Assembly: GCA_036269915.1 (NCBI GenBank)
Contig: DATBDM010000104.1
Location: forward strand, 1 to 30,698
DNA: 30,698 nt
Reading direction: 5' to 3'
Source of the DNA: DATBDM01 sp036269915
GTDB taxonomy: Bacteria; Actinomycetota; Thermoleophilia; Solirubrobacterales; Solirubrobacteraceae
Shown: piece by piece, positions 15,622 to 22,898 of the stretch
Layout of the letters: the number at the start of each line of letters is the position of its first letter
Position numbering within the stretch: the first letter of the stretch is position 1
The notes under the pieces: generated by a model
Seen by the model: the letters and a program-made list of their open reading frames with translations, nothing else
Database searches by the model: none
What the model was told of the DNA's origin: nothing
Translations under genes and position numbers: made by a program

Positions 15622-15972
15622 TCAGGCGATGAGCTGCCGGCGGATCGCTTCGACGAGCGCGTGGATGTAGCGCATCGTCTCCGGCAGCGACGCGCTGTCG
15701 GAGAAGTGGTCGCGGCGCTGCTCGGCGAACAGCGCGACACGCAGCGTGGTGAGGTCTCCGGGCAGCTCGCCCCGCTCGACGAAGGCCGCGTGGATCGGTC
15801 GGGCGAAGGCCATCAGCTCCGTGGGGGAGGCGCCGGCGATCTCGTAGCCGTCGAGCGTGCTCGCGAAGTGCACGATGACCGACCAGGGCGCGTCCGGATC
15901 GGGAACGAGCGCGCGCGTGAGCGCCTCGTTCGGGATCGGCCGGCTCCAGCGTGCTCGCAGGTCCTCGCTCAC
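15622..15972 (-). CDS. Unknown protein of 116 aa
   Basis: The frame opens with GTG at 15972 (MSEDLRARWSRPIPNEALT) and ends with ALVEAIRRQLIA. Prediction by eye is a mixed alpha/beta cytoplasmic protein: a central WSVIVHFASTLDGYEIAG strand-turn-strand, then two helices (ELMAFARPIHAAFVERG, PETMRYIHALVEAIRR). No signal peptide, membrane segment, cysteine or known motif is visible. It is followed by the DUF1272 gene after 18 bases and is divergent, across a 75-base gap, from the Ddn-like gene, so the palindrome in that gap may control both. I do not recognise the family. Confidence 0.7.
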   Translation of the reverse strand: MSEDLRARWSRPIPNEALTRALVPDPDAPWSVIVHFASTLDGYEIAGASPTELMAFARPIHAAFVERGELPGDLTTLRVALFAEQRRDHFSDSASLPETMRYIHALVEAIRRQLIA

Positions 15973-16030
15973 GCGGCCGATCGTAGAGCGCGCCGAGATC
16001 GACGCCGCAGTTCCCTTGCGGAGTCCGATC

Positions 16031-16045
16031 GCTCACAATGTGAGC
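16031..16045. promoter_or_regulatory. Perfect 7+1+7 inverted repeat two bases upstream of the Ddn-like start
   Basis: GCTCACA at 16031-16037, a single A, and TGTGAGC at 16039-16045 are perfectly complementary. The repeat lies in the 75-base gap between two divergent genes, ends two bases before the ATG at 16048 and is unlike the surrounding GC-rich sequence. Its GTGAG also sits where a Shine-Dalgarno would be. It looks like a GntR-, MarR- or TetR-type operator able to block transcription or translation. Confidence 0.5.
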
Positions 16046-16047
16046 CG

Positions 16048-16497
16048 ATGGCGACCGACTACCAGCGCCCCGGATGGTTCACGAAGCACGTCTTCAACCC
16101 CCTCGTCGCGGGACTGACGCGGCTGGGCGTGAGCCTTGTGGGCTCTCGCGTGCTGGAGGTGCGCGGGCGAAAGAGCGGCGAGTGGCGGCGCACACCGGTC
16201 AATCCCCTCAACTACGAGGGCGAGCGGTACATCGTGGCGCCGCGCGGCGAGACGCAGTGGGTGCGCAACCTCCGAGCGAGTGGTGAAGGCCGCCTGCGGA
16301 AGGGCCGCAGGATCGAGGAGTTCACCGCCACCGAGCTTCCCGACGGCGAGAAGCTGCTGCTTCTCCGCGCGTACCTGAAGAAATGGGCGTGGGAGGTCGG
16401 GGCCTTCTTTCAGGGTGTCGGCGCCGATGCGCCAGACGAGGAGCTGCGCCGGATCGCGCCACTGCACCCCGTCTTTCGGATCTCGCGCCGCGCCTAG
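16048..16497 (+). CDS. F420-dependent nitroreductase (Ddn)-family protein
   Basis: The 149-residue protein has the split beta-barrel pattern of the Ddn/Rv3547 family: the amphipathic N-terminus GWFTKHVFNPLVAGLTRLG, then VLEVRGRKSGEWRRTPVNPLNYEGERYIVAPRGETQWVRNLRASGEGRLRKG, containing the R-G-R-K-S-G-x-x-R-x-T-P phosphate/F420-binding stretch and the W-V-R-N-L-R-A motif. Members reduce quinones or nitro compounds with reduced deazaflavin F420 at the membrane; some bind heme or lipids. The ATG was chosen because it begins MATDYQRPGWF, the usual position. It is divergent from the 116-residue unknown gene and faces nrdJ, from which it is separated by the nrdJ terminator. Confidence 0.85.
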   Translation: MATDYQRPGWFTKHVFNPLVAGLTRLGVSLVGSRVLEVRGRKSGEWRRTPVNPLNYEGERYIVAPRGETQWVRNLRASGEGRLRKGRRIEEFTATELPDGEKLLLLRAYLKKWAWEVGAFFQGVGADAPDEELRRIAPLHPVFRISRRA

Positions 16498-16572
16498 AGG
16501 GCTTTGGCGCCCAGCACGCGGCCCGCTGCGCCTTGACCATGTCGCGCTGACCGTCGACCGACAGACGAAAAT

Positions 16573-16601
16573 GGGCGCCCGGTTCAAGCAACCGGGCGCC
16601 C
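16573..16601 (-). terminator. Rho-independent terminator of nrdJ
   Basis: A perfect 12-base stem (GGGCGCCCGGTT at 16573-16584 paired with AACCGGGCGCCC at 16590-16601) with a 5-base loop is followed on the minus strand by CATTTTCGTCT. It starts 32 bases after the nrdJ stop. This is the only convincing intrinsic terminator in the window. On the plus strand no T-run follows, so it may also partly stop the Ddn-like transcript as a hairpin only. Confidence 0.85.
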
Positions 16602-16632
16602 GAATTCGTGCAGGCGCTATGCCAGTTGCGGA

Positions 16633-19536
16633 TCAGCCGCAGCCGGTGTTGTTGCCGCAGCTCGAGCACGTGTAGCACGAGCCCGTGCGCTGCATCATGC
16701 CGCCGCAGTTCTGGCACGCCGGGCCGAGGTCGAGGCCGACCATGCGCGCCGGGATCACCGGCGGGGTGTCGGTCATCGCCGCCGCGGCGGGCTGCACGTC
16801 GCCCGGTCGCACCGGCGCCTCGGGGGCGGCGGGCAGCGCGGCGGTCGCGCCGCCGTTGGCCGGCTTCGCCGTGTCGCCGGCGGCGGCCGCCGCGACGTCC
16901 TCGCCGGAGCGCTTCGCGCGCACCTGCGGGGTCAGGATGCCGAGCTCCTCCTGCGTGTCGGCGTCGAGGAACCGCGACGCCAGCCAGCGCATGATGTAGT
17001 CGGGCATCGACTTCGCGAACGGGATCTCCGGGTTGGTGGTGATCCCTTCCGGCTCGAAGCGCATGTAGGCGAACTTGCGCACCAGCGTGTCGAGCGGCAC
17101 GCCGTACTGGAGCGCGATCGAGATCGCCGTCGCGAACGAGTTCATCATGCCGCGGAGGGTCGAGCCCTCCTTGCCGATGTCGGTCAGGAAGATCTCCCCG
17201 ACCGTCCCGTCCTCGTACATGCCGGCGGTGATGTAGCCCTCGTGGCCGCCGAGCGAGAACTTGTGGGTGATCGACTGGCGCTCGCGCGGCATCTTCTTGC
17301 GCGCGGGCCCGACCTCGCCCTTGAGCTTCGCCGTCGCCTCGGCCACCGCGCCGGCCAGCAGCGCGTCGACCTCGGACTGGGTGAAGATCTCCTCGCCGGC
17401 GGAGATCGCCAGCTCGGCCTTGCTCTTGACCTCCTTGACCTCCTGCGCGTCGGTGCGCAGCGCCTGGGCGGTCTTGGAGCCGTCGCGGTAGATCGCCAGC
17501 GCCTTGACGCCGAGCTTCCAGGCCTGGACGTAGGCCTCGGCGATGTCCTCGACGGTCGCCGTCTGGGGCATGTTCACGGTCTTGGAGATGGCGCCCGAGA
17601 GGAACGGCTGGACGGCGCCCATCATCTTGATGTGGCCCGCGTGCGAGATCGCGCGGGAGCCGACCGCGACGTCGAACACCTCGAGGTGCTCGTCGGCGAG
17701 GCCCGGCGCGCCCAGGATCGTGCCGGTCTCCGACACGTGCTTCTCGATCTGGGCGACCTGCTCCTCGTCGTAGCCCAGGGTGCGCAGCGCCATCGGCACC
17801 GTGCGGTTGGCGATCGTCATCGTCCCGCCGCCGACGAGCTCCTTGTACTTGACCAGCGAGAAGTCCGGCTCGATGCCGGTCGTGTCGCAGTCCATCAGGA
17901 AGGAGATCGTCCCGGTCGGGGCGAGCACCGTCGCCTGCGCGTTGCGGTAGCCGTAGAGCTCGCCGAGCGCGACCGCCTCGTTCCAGGACTCGCGCGCGGC
18001 GGCGAGCAGCGGCGTGTCCTCGCAGGCGCGGTCCGGGATCGCGTAGGACGCGTCGCGGTGCATGCGCATGACGTTGTTGTGCGCCTCGCGGTTCTCCGCG
18101 TAGCGGTCGTACGGGCCGATCGCGGCGGCGACCTTCGCCGACTGCAGGTACGCGCGCCCGGTCATCAGCGCGGTGATCGCGGCGGCGGCGCCGCGGCCCT
18201 CGTCGGAGTCGTAGGCGTGGCCGTTGGCCATCAGGAACGCGCCGAGGTTGGCGTAGCCGAGCCCGAGCTGGCGGAAGGCGCGCGCGTTGCGGCCGATCTC
18301 CTCCGTCGGGTAGCTCGACGGGCCGACGACGATCTCCTGCGCGAGCAGCATCACGTCGACCGCGTGCGAGAACGTCCGCGTGTCGAACGTCCCGTCCGGC
18401 CGGCGGAACTTCATCAGGTTCAGCGAGGCGAGGTTGCACGCCGAGTCGTCGACGTGCATGTACTCCGAGCACGGGTTGGACGCGTTGATGCGGCCCGAGT
18501 TCGGCGACGTGTGCCACTGGTTGATCGTCGTGTCGTACTGGACGCCCGGATCGGCGCAGCGCCACGCGGCCTCGGAGATCTCGCGCATCAGCTCGCGCGC
18601 GGACACCGGCTCGCCGACCGGCTCGCCCGTGTTGCGCGCGATCAGGTGCCAGTCCTCGTCGTTCTCGACGGCGTGCATGAACTCGTCCGTGACGCGGACC
18701 GAGTTGTTGGCGTTCTGGTACTGGATCGAGGTGAAGCCGTCACCGTCGATCGACATGTCGAACCCGGCGTCGCGCAGCGCGGCCGCCTTGTCCTCCTCCT
18801 TGGCCTTGCACCAGATGAAGTCGCGGATGTCGGGGTGGTCGACGTCGAGCACGACCATCTTCGCGGCGCGGCGCGTCTTGCCGCCGGACTTGATCGTGCC
18901 GGCCCACGAGTCCGCCCCGCGCATGAAGGAGACGGGCCCGGACGCGGTGCCGCCCTTGGCCAGCGGCTCCATCGACCCGCGGATCTTCGAGAGGTTGATG
19001 CCCGAGCCCGAGCCGCCGCGGAAGATGCGACCCTCGCGCGTGTTCCAGTCGAGGATCGACTCCATGTTGTCCTCGACCGAGAGGATGAAGCAGGCCGAGC
19101 ACTGCGGCTGCTCCTCGAAGCCGACGTTGAACCACACGGGGCTGTTGAACGCCGCGATCTGGTTGAGCAGGATGTAGGTCAGCTCGGCCTCGAAGGCGTC
19201 GCCGTCCTCGACGGTGGCGAAGTAGCCGCGCTCACGACCCCAGTCGGCGATCGTGCCTGACACGCGCGAGATCATCTGCTTGACCGAGCGCTCGCGGGTC
19301 GGCGAGTCGAGCTGGCCGCGGAAGTACTTCTGGGCGACGATGTTGGTCGCGTTCTGCGACCACGTCACGGGGAACTCGACGTCGTCCTGGCGGAACTTGC
19401 CCACGGCCGCCGTACGCGACTCCCACTCGACCATGTCGAAGGGGTGGACGCCGGGCTGCGTGAACAGCCGCTTGACCGTCAACGCCTCGCCGGCACGCGG
19501 CTCTGGCGTGAGTGTGGTCTGTGGCGTCTGCTCCAT
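16633..19536 (-). CDS. nrdJ: Vitamin B12-dependent (class II) ribonucleotide reductase
   Basis: ATG at 19536 follows GGAG at good spacing and gives 967 residues, normal for the long actinobacterial class II enzyme. It converts ribonucleoside diphosphates to deoxy forms with adenosylcobalamin as radical source. Visible are CSACFILSVEDNMESI (Cys146, Cys149; one would be the redox-active cysteine), the substrate/active-site loop NPCSEYMHVDDSACNLASLNL (Asn354, Cys356, Glu358, Cys367), PTGTISFLMDCDTTGIEP, and a TSCPD domain (GTVGEIFLTDIGKEGSTLRG). The C-terminus has CQNCGG and CYTCSSCGNNTGCG, a zinc ribbon with redox cysteines that re-reduces the site. No cobalamin riboswitch or clear NrdR box is seen in the short leader, and no other reductase class is in the window. 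Confidence 0.97.
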   Translation of the reverse strand: MEQTPQTTLTPEPRAGEALTVKRLFTQPGVHPFDMVEWESRTAAVGKFRQDDVEFPVTWSQNATNIVAQKYFRGQLDSPTRERSVKQMISRVSGTIADWGRERGYFATVEDGDAFEAELTYILLNQIAAFNSPVWFNVGFEEQPQCSACFILSVEDNMESILDWNTREGRIFRGGSGSGINLSKIRGSMEPLAKGGTASGPVSFMRGADSWAGTIKSGGKTRRAAKMVVLDVDHPDIRDFIWCKAKEEDKAAALRDAGFDMSIDGDGFTSIQYQNANNSVRVTDEFMHAVENDEDWHLIARNTGEPVGEPVSARELMREISEAAWRCADPGVQYDTTINQWHTSPNSGRINASNPCSEYMHVDDSACNLASLNLMKFRRPDGTFDTRTFSHAVDVMLLAQEIVVGPSSYPTEEIGRNARAFRQLGLGYANLGAFLMANGHAYDSDEGRGAAAAITALMTGRAYLQSAKVAAAIGPYDRYAENREAHNNVMRMHRDASYAIPDRACEDTPLLAAARESWNEAVALGELYGYRNAQATVLAPTGTISFLMDCDTTGIEPDFSLVKYKELVGGGTMTIANRTVPMALRTLGYDEEQVAQIEKHVSETGTILGAPGLADEHLEVFDVAVGSRAISHAGHIKMMGAVQPFLSGAISKTVNMPQTATVEDIAEAYVQAWKLGVKALAIYRDGSKTAQALRTDAQEVKEVKSKAELAISAGEEIFTQSEVDALLAGAVAEATAKLKGEVGPARKKMPRERQSITHKFSLGGHEGYITAGMYEDGTVGEIFLTDIGKEGSTLRGMMNSFATAISIALQYGVPLDTLVRKFAYMRFEPEGITTNPEIPFAKSMPDYIMRWLASRFLDADTQEELGILTPQVRAKRSGEDVAAAAAGDTAKPANGGATAALPAAPEAPVRPGDVQPAAAAMTDTPPVIPARMVGLDLGPACQNCGGMMQRTGSCYTCSSCGNNTGCG

Positions 19537-19651
19537 GGCTACGGGCTCCTTCTCAAGTGTTGCCGCGTGGGCTGCGGCGGTCAAAACGTGGTGCGTCGGG
19601 GGAGGGCATGCTCCGCCTCGGGTCGGACGGAATGCAGGCCTTCGTGCACCG

Positions 19652-19677
19652 GCTCGGAGGTCGACCCCGCTCCGAGC
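19652..19677 (-). terminator. Hairpin after the surface-protein gene
   Basis: GCTCGGAG (19652-19659) and CTCCGAGC (19670-19677) pair over eight bases with a ten-base loop that itself contains GTCGAC. It starts six to seven bases beyond the surface protein stop (19684) on the minus strand. No T-run follows, so it may be a weak or Rho-assisted terminator, or a processing or stability element. Confidence 0.4.
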
Positions 19678-19683
19678 GGAAGA

Positions 19684-20574
19684 TCAGCGGCCGAGGTGCA
19701 GCCAGTCCGTGAAGTCTCCCCAGGTTCCGGAGGTCCGATAGGCCGCCTCGCGCCAGGCCTGACCCATGCCGGCGAAGCGCGGGACGCGGGTGCCGAGCAG
19801 CGCCGACGAACCTGCCGCGGCGAGGCCGGCGAGCACGATCGCCGCGAGGATCAACGGCACCGTCAGCGAGCCCTTGTCCTGCCCGTGGCCGACCACGATC
19901 TGCGACTCCTGCGGCGCGGTCGCCGCGGGCGGGACCGGCGCCGGGGTCGCCGTCGGGGGGACGGCCGTCGAGGCGGGCGGCGGGACCGCCTTGCCGTTGC
20001 TGGGGCCCTTGGGCACCTTCGGCAGCTTCCCGGGGCCCGACGGTGCGGGCACCGGGGCAGCCGGGGCGGGCGCCGGAGCGGGAGCCGGAGTGGGGGCCGG
20101 CGGCGAGCCGCCCGAGCTGGGCGGCGGGCCGCTCCCACCGGACGGCGTCGGGCTGGCGGTCGGCGTCGGAGTCGGCTTGGGCTTGTCGCAGCGGCCCTTG
20201 TTGTGGGCCTTGATCGCGGCGTTGACCTGCTGGCGGAAGTCGGGGTAGTCGGCGTCGCGCTGCGGGGTGATGGTCTTCAGCGTGTTCTTGAGCAGCTTCA
20301 CCGAGTAGTCGCACGCGGTGATCACGCCGTCCTGGTTGAAGTCCTTGTAGACCTTGCGGATCGCCTTGGTCTTCGGCTTCGGCGTCGGTGTGGGCGTCGG
20401 CGTCGGAGTGGCCGTCGGCGTAGGCGTGACGGAAGGCGTCGCCGTCGGCTCCGGGGTCGGGGTCGATGGGGGCGGCGTCTGGGCCTGGGCGGAAACCACC
20501 GCCGGCCCGGTCACGAAGAGGGCCAGCGCGAGTCCCAGGACGGGACGGAGGGAGCGCACGCGCACCCTTTCCAT
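19684..20574 (-). CDS. Secreted, Pro/Thr-rich, membrane-anchored protein with one EF-hand/dockerin-like repeat
   Basis: With ATG at 20574 the protein has 296 residues: a signal peptide (RVRVRSLRPVLGLALALFV ending near VSAQA), a repeat of Thr-Pro pairs, then KVYKDFNQDGVITACDYSVKLL, in which DFNQDGVITACD matches the Ca-binding loop DxNxDGxIxxxD of EF-hands and dockerin repeats. A Pro/Ala/Ser-rich linker follows, then one transmembrane helix near residues 245-265 (SLTVPLILAAIVLAGLAA) and a short cytoplasmic tail ending TDWLHLGR. Only one calcium loop is present, while dockerins have two. Upstream in-frame ATGs at 20595 and 20592 are alternatives. It is likely an envelope stalk protein; the PT linkers would span the wall. 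Its start lies only about 30 bases from divergent galE. Confidence 0.8.
   Translation of the reverse strand: MERVRVRSLRPVLGLALALFVTGPAVVSAQAQTPPPSTPTPEPTATPSVTPTPTATPTPTPTPTPKPKTKAIRKVYKDFNQDGVITACDYSVKLLKNTLKTITPQRDADYPDFRQQVNAAIKAHNKGRCDKPKPTPTPTASPTPSGGSGPPPSSGGSPPAPTPAPAPAPAPAAPVPAPSGPGKLPKVPKGPSNGKAVPPPASTAVPPTATPAPVPPAATAPQESQIVVGHGQDKGSLTVPLILAAIVLAGLAAAGSSALLGTRVPRFAGMGQAWREAAYRTSGTWGDFTDWLHLGR
20379..20470 (-). repeat. Thr-Pro coding tandem repeat
   Basis: Near-perfect tandem hexamers of the GGCGTC/GGCGTA type encode alternating Thr-Pro in the surface protein stalk. A second, Pro-Ala version lies near 20040-20110. Such sequence can expand or shrink by slippage and creates long shadow frames of Gly-Val on the other strand. 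It is low complexity and not a separate element. Confidence 0.7.
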
Positions 20575-20604
20575 TGTACGAACGGCTGCCATCATGCCCG
20601 CCCC

Positions 20605-21585
20605 ATGAAGCTCCTCGTCACCGGCGGCGCCGGCTACATCGGCTCGGTCGTCGCGAACCACCTCATCGCGGGCGGCCACGAGGTCGTCGTGCTCGATCAC
20701 CTCCAGCGCGGCCACCGCGAGGCGGTCCCGGACGGCGCTCGCTTCGTCCAGGTCGACCTGCTCGACGAGGCCGCCACGCGCGACGCGGTCGCCGAGGGCT
20801 TCGACGGCGTCCTGCACTTCGCGGCGCTCGCCCTGGTGGCCGAGTCCGTGGCCCATCCGGAGCGATACCACCGCGGCAACTTCGTCGGCACGCTGAACCT
20901 GCTCGACGCCATGCGCGACGCCGGCATCTCCAACCTCGTGTTCTCCTCGACCTGCGCGACCTACGGCGAGCCCGACGTCGTCCCGATGCGCGAGGACCTC
21001 CCGACCAACCCGGTCAACGCCTACGGCAACTCCAAGCTCGCCGTCGACCGGATGATCGCCGACGAGAGCCGCGCGCACGGGCTCGCGGCGACCTCGCTGC
21101 GCTACTTCAACGTCGCCGGCTCGAGCGGGCGCTACGGGGAGGACCATGAGCCCGAAACGCATCTCATCCCCCTGGTGTTGCGCGCGGCCGCCGGACAGAC
21201 CGACCACGTCAAGGTCTTCGGGACCGACTACCCGACCGAGGACGGGACCGCCGTGCGCGACTACATCCACGTCGACGACCTCGCCGTCGCGCACCGGCTC
21301 GCGCTCGAGACCAACACCGCGGGGCGCCACCGGGTCATCAACCTCGGCACGGGGCACGGCTACTCGGTCAAACAGGTCATCGAGACCGCGCGGGCCGTCA
21401 CCGGCAAGGAGATCCCGGCCGTCGAGGAGGACCGCCGCCCCGGCGATCCCGCCGCGCTCGTCGCCGCCGCCGACCTGGCGCGCACGGAGCTCGGCTGGGC
21501 GCCCGAGCGCGGCCTGGAGACGATGATCGCCGACGCCTGGGCCTGGCACCAGGCGCACCCGGAGGGTTACGCGAACAAGGGCTGA
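20605..21585 (+). CDS. galE: UDP-glucose 4-epimerase
   Basis: The 326-residue enzyme belongs to the extended short-chain dehydrogenases: NAD-binding GGAGYIGS (7-14), DHLQRGH, FAALALVAESVAHPERYHRGN, active-site Ser in FSSTCATYGEP, the catalytic Tyr-x3-Lys in AYGNSKLAVDRM and the later RYFNVAG and DGTAVRDYIHVDDLA motifs. Length and motifs fit GalE interconverting UDP-glucose and UDP-galactose, supplying galactose for envelope glycans; this matches the glycosyltransferase and surface-protein genes in the window. The start is only about 30 bases from the divergent surface-protein start and no Shine-Dalgarno sequence stands out. It is followed by a small hairpin. Specificity for GlcNAc derivatives cannot be excluded. 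Confidence 0.93.
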   Translation: MKLLVTGGAGYIGSVVANHLIAGGHEVVVLDHLQRGHREAVPDGARFVQVDLLDEAATRDAVAEGFDGVLHFAALALVAESVAHPERYHRGNFVGTLNLLDAMRDAGISNLVFSSTCATYGEPDVVPMREDLPTNPVNAYGNSKLAVDRMIADESRAHGLAATSLRYFNVAGSSGRYGEDHEPETHLIPLVLRAAAGQTDHVKVFGTDYPTEDGTAVRDYIHVDDLAVAHRLALETNTAGRHRVINLGTGHGYSVKQVIETARAVTGKEIPAVEEDRRPGDPAALVAAADLARTELGWAPERGLETMIADAWAWHQAHPEGYANKG

Positions 21586-21634
21586 AGCGAGCGAGCTTCG
21601 ACTCTGCGATATCGCACTGAGCCACGGGCCTGCG

Positions 21635-21647
21635 GGAGGGACCCTCC
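21635..21647 (+). terminator. Small hairpin after galE, weak terminator candidate
   Basis: GGAGG (21635-21639) and CCTCC (21643-21647) flank GAC and are followed by TTCT. The stem is short and the T-run poor. It lies about 50 bases beyond the galE stop. Confidence 0.25.
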
Positions 21648-21681
21648 TTCTGACCCCTGCCGCGGCTACGCTGCGTCAGCC

Positions 21682-22119
21682 ATGCGGGCCACGTTGCTAC
21701 TCGCCGACTCGGCTCAGGTCGCCGATGGCAAGCTTTACCTGCTCGGCGGCGGGTGGAACATCACCGGCCCGCAGCCGACGCCTTTCGCGCTGGCAATGCT
21801 CATCGAGGTTCCCTGGGACCGCGCCAACGAGGAGCACCAACTCCGCGTCGAATGCCTTGACGCTGATGGGGCACTGGTTCTCGTGTCCCAATCAGACGAG
21901 GGCGAACAGCCCCTCGCATTCGAAGCCCGGTTCGAGATCGGTCGGCCACCCGGCATAAAGCGAGGGGCGCCTCTCAACGTCCCGCTCGCCATCAACCTCC
22001 CGCCGCAACAGTTCGTACCGAATAGCCGCTACGAGTGGCGCCTGAGCATCAACGGCCAAACAGACGAGGAGTGGCGCGTGACCTTCTCAACTCGTCCGGC
22101 AGGCCCTCAAGAGACTTAG
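21682..22119 (+). CDS. Conserved hypothetical protein of 145 aa (DUF6941-like)
   Basis: The protein starts MRATLLLADSAQVADGKLYLLGGGW and continues PTPFALAMLIEVPWDRAN, ending in a beta-rich segment with YEWRLSINGQTDEEWRVTF. Every strand is amphipathic, suggesting a small beta-sandwich. The N-terminal block is the one I associate with the DUF6941 family, found in many bacteria without a known role; that name is recalled and not verified. It lies in a stretch where codon third positions are less GC-biased than around it. Its stop overlaps the convergent gene by four bases. There is no signal peptide or membrane segment, so it should be cytoplasmic. Confidence 0.7.
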   Translation: MRATLLLADSAQVADGKLYLLGGGWNITGPQPTPFALAMLIEVPWDRANEEHQLRVECLDADGALVLVSQSDEGEQPLAFEARFEIGRPPGIKRGAPLNVPLAINLPPQQFVPNSRYEWRLSINGQTDEEWRVTFSTRPAGPQET

Positions 22120-22430
22120 CAAGCGCCGAGCACTTCGCGCGGCGCAGAAGCTGCGGCAGCGTCGCTCCAGCGACGCATCACGGTCAAGTTCCCGCGCAAC
22201 TCCCAGCTTGTCTCGGACATGACGAGTCGGGTCACCGCATCAGGCCGCACATCAGCCACGGTCAACGGATCCCCCACCGCGTCACCCTCGTCATCGAAGA
22301 CCAGGATGGCCAGATGCATCGCCGCCTCGGGCTCAGCTTCGGTCATCGAGACCAGCGCCCGGATGGCCTCGCGGTCAGAAGCAAAGGACTCCACGGCGTT
22401 GCCCGCGCTATCGAAAATCATGAAGTCCAT
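22116..22430 (-). CDS. Unknown acidic protein of 104 aa, second gene of a coupled pair
   Basis: ATG at 22430 shares its A with the TAA stop of the gene before it (TAATG), a classic reinitiation layout. The protein begins MDFMIFDSAGNAVESFASDR and includes EAEPEAAMHLAILVFDDEGDAVGD; it is acidic, with a strand-helix-strand pattern and no membrane segment or cysteine. An upstream frame extension exists but has no supporting start signal. It is convergent with the 145-residue gene and overlaps it by four bases. Codon usage is less GC-rich than the chromosome backbone. Size, acidity and coupling would fit an antitoxin or immunity partner of the preceding gene, which is inference only. Confidence 0.65.
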   Translation of the reverse strand: MDFMIFDSAGNAVESFASDREAIRALVSMTEAEPEAAMHLAILVFDDEGDAVGDPLTVADVRPDAVTRLVMSETSWELRGNLTVMRRWSDAAAASAPREVLGAC

Positions 22431-22819
22431 TACGTCTCCTGTCGTACGGCCATGATATCGACCGTCATGTCGCGTAGCTTGACAGCGTCGGCCCAGATTG
22501 TCATGTGGCCACGGCTCCCCCATTCGGCCAAGCAGATGCCGGCGCCGGGCTGCAATTGAACCTCAGCGACATAGTCCCCAAGTCCCCATCGCAAAGCCTG
22601 TTTCTCGGCTTGGCGGCGAGTTCGGAAGCAGGAGATACCGCTGTGGATCAGATTGAACCGCGCTTCCGGCGACCCTTGGCGGGGCGGCAGGCCGAGCATC
22701 TGGCTTGACTTGAACGAGTCGACGAGTTCTGAGCTCTCGCGATCGGCGGTGGCAACGACGCGGTAGACGACACGCGCTTCGTGTTCGACCGGCACGACAT
22801 TGAGCGCCTCCGTGGGCAT
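22430..22819 (-). CDS. Unknown 129-aa protein, first gene of a coupled pair in a lower-GC cassette
   Basis: The frame from ATG 22819 reads MPTEALNVVPVEHEARVVYRVV, then contains HSGISCFRTRRQAEKQALRWGLGDYVAEVQL and EWGSRGHMTIWADAVKLRD. Notable positions are Arg20 in VYRVV, His59 and Thr67 in HSGISCFRT, Trp78, Tyr83, Glu86, Trp100 and His105. An early Y-R strand, a central aromatic/Thr strand and a late acidic strand are reminiscent of small ADP-ribosyl-transferase-like folds, but the match is loose and I would not assign an activity. No ribosome site precedes the ATG. The gene ends in TAATG with its partner. Lower GC than neighbours suggests acquisition. Confidence 0.6.
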   Translation of the reverse strand: MPTEALNVVPVEHEARVVYRVVATADRESSELVDSFKSSQMLGLPPRQGSPEARFNLIHSGISCFRTRRQAEKQALRWGLGDYVAEVQLQPGAGICLAEWGSRGHMTIWADAVKLRDMTVDIMAVRQET

Positions 22820-22898
22820 GGCTCGGCGCAATGTAGTTGCGGGCTCGGCTGGGATGCCTGCGGCGAAGGTGCTCTCCGCCGAGGGGGCCGGAGCTCGG

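Noticed and set aside
17242..19260. 672-residue plus frame opposite nrdJ
   Set aside because: Pure mirror of conserved nrdJ codons with Arg/Val/Asp/Leu bias and no domain.
19537..19683. Cobalamin riboswitch or NrdR box upstream of nrdJ
   Set aside because: Only about 147 bases are available and neither the B12-box core nor the AT-rich NrdR palindrome is visible.
20354..20608. Gly-Val repeat protein on the plus strand
   Set aside because: It is the complement of the Thr-Pro repeat in the surface protein gene.
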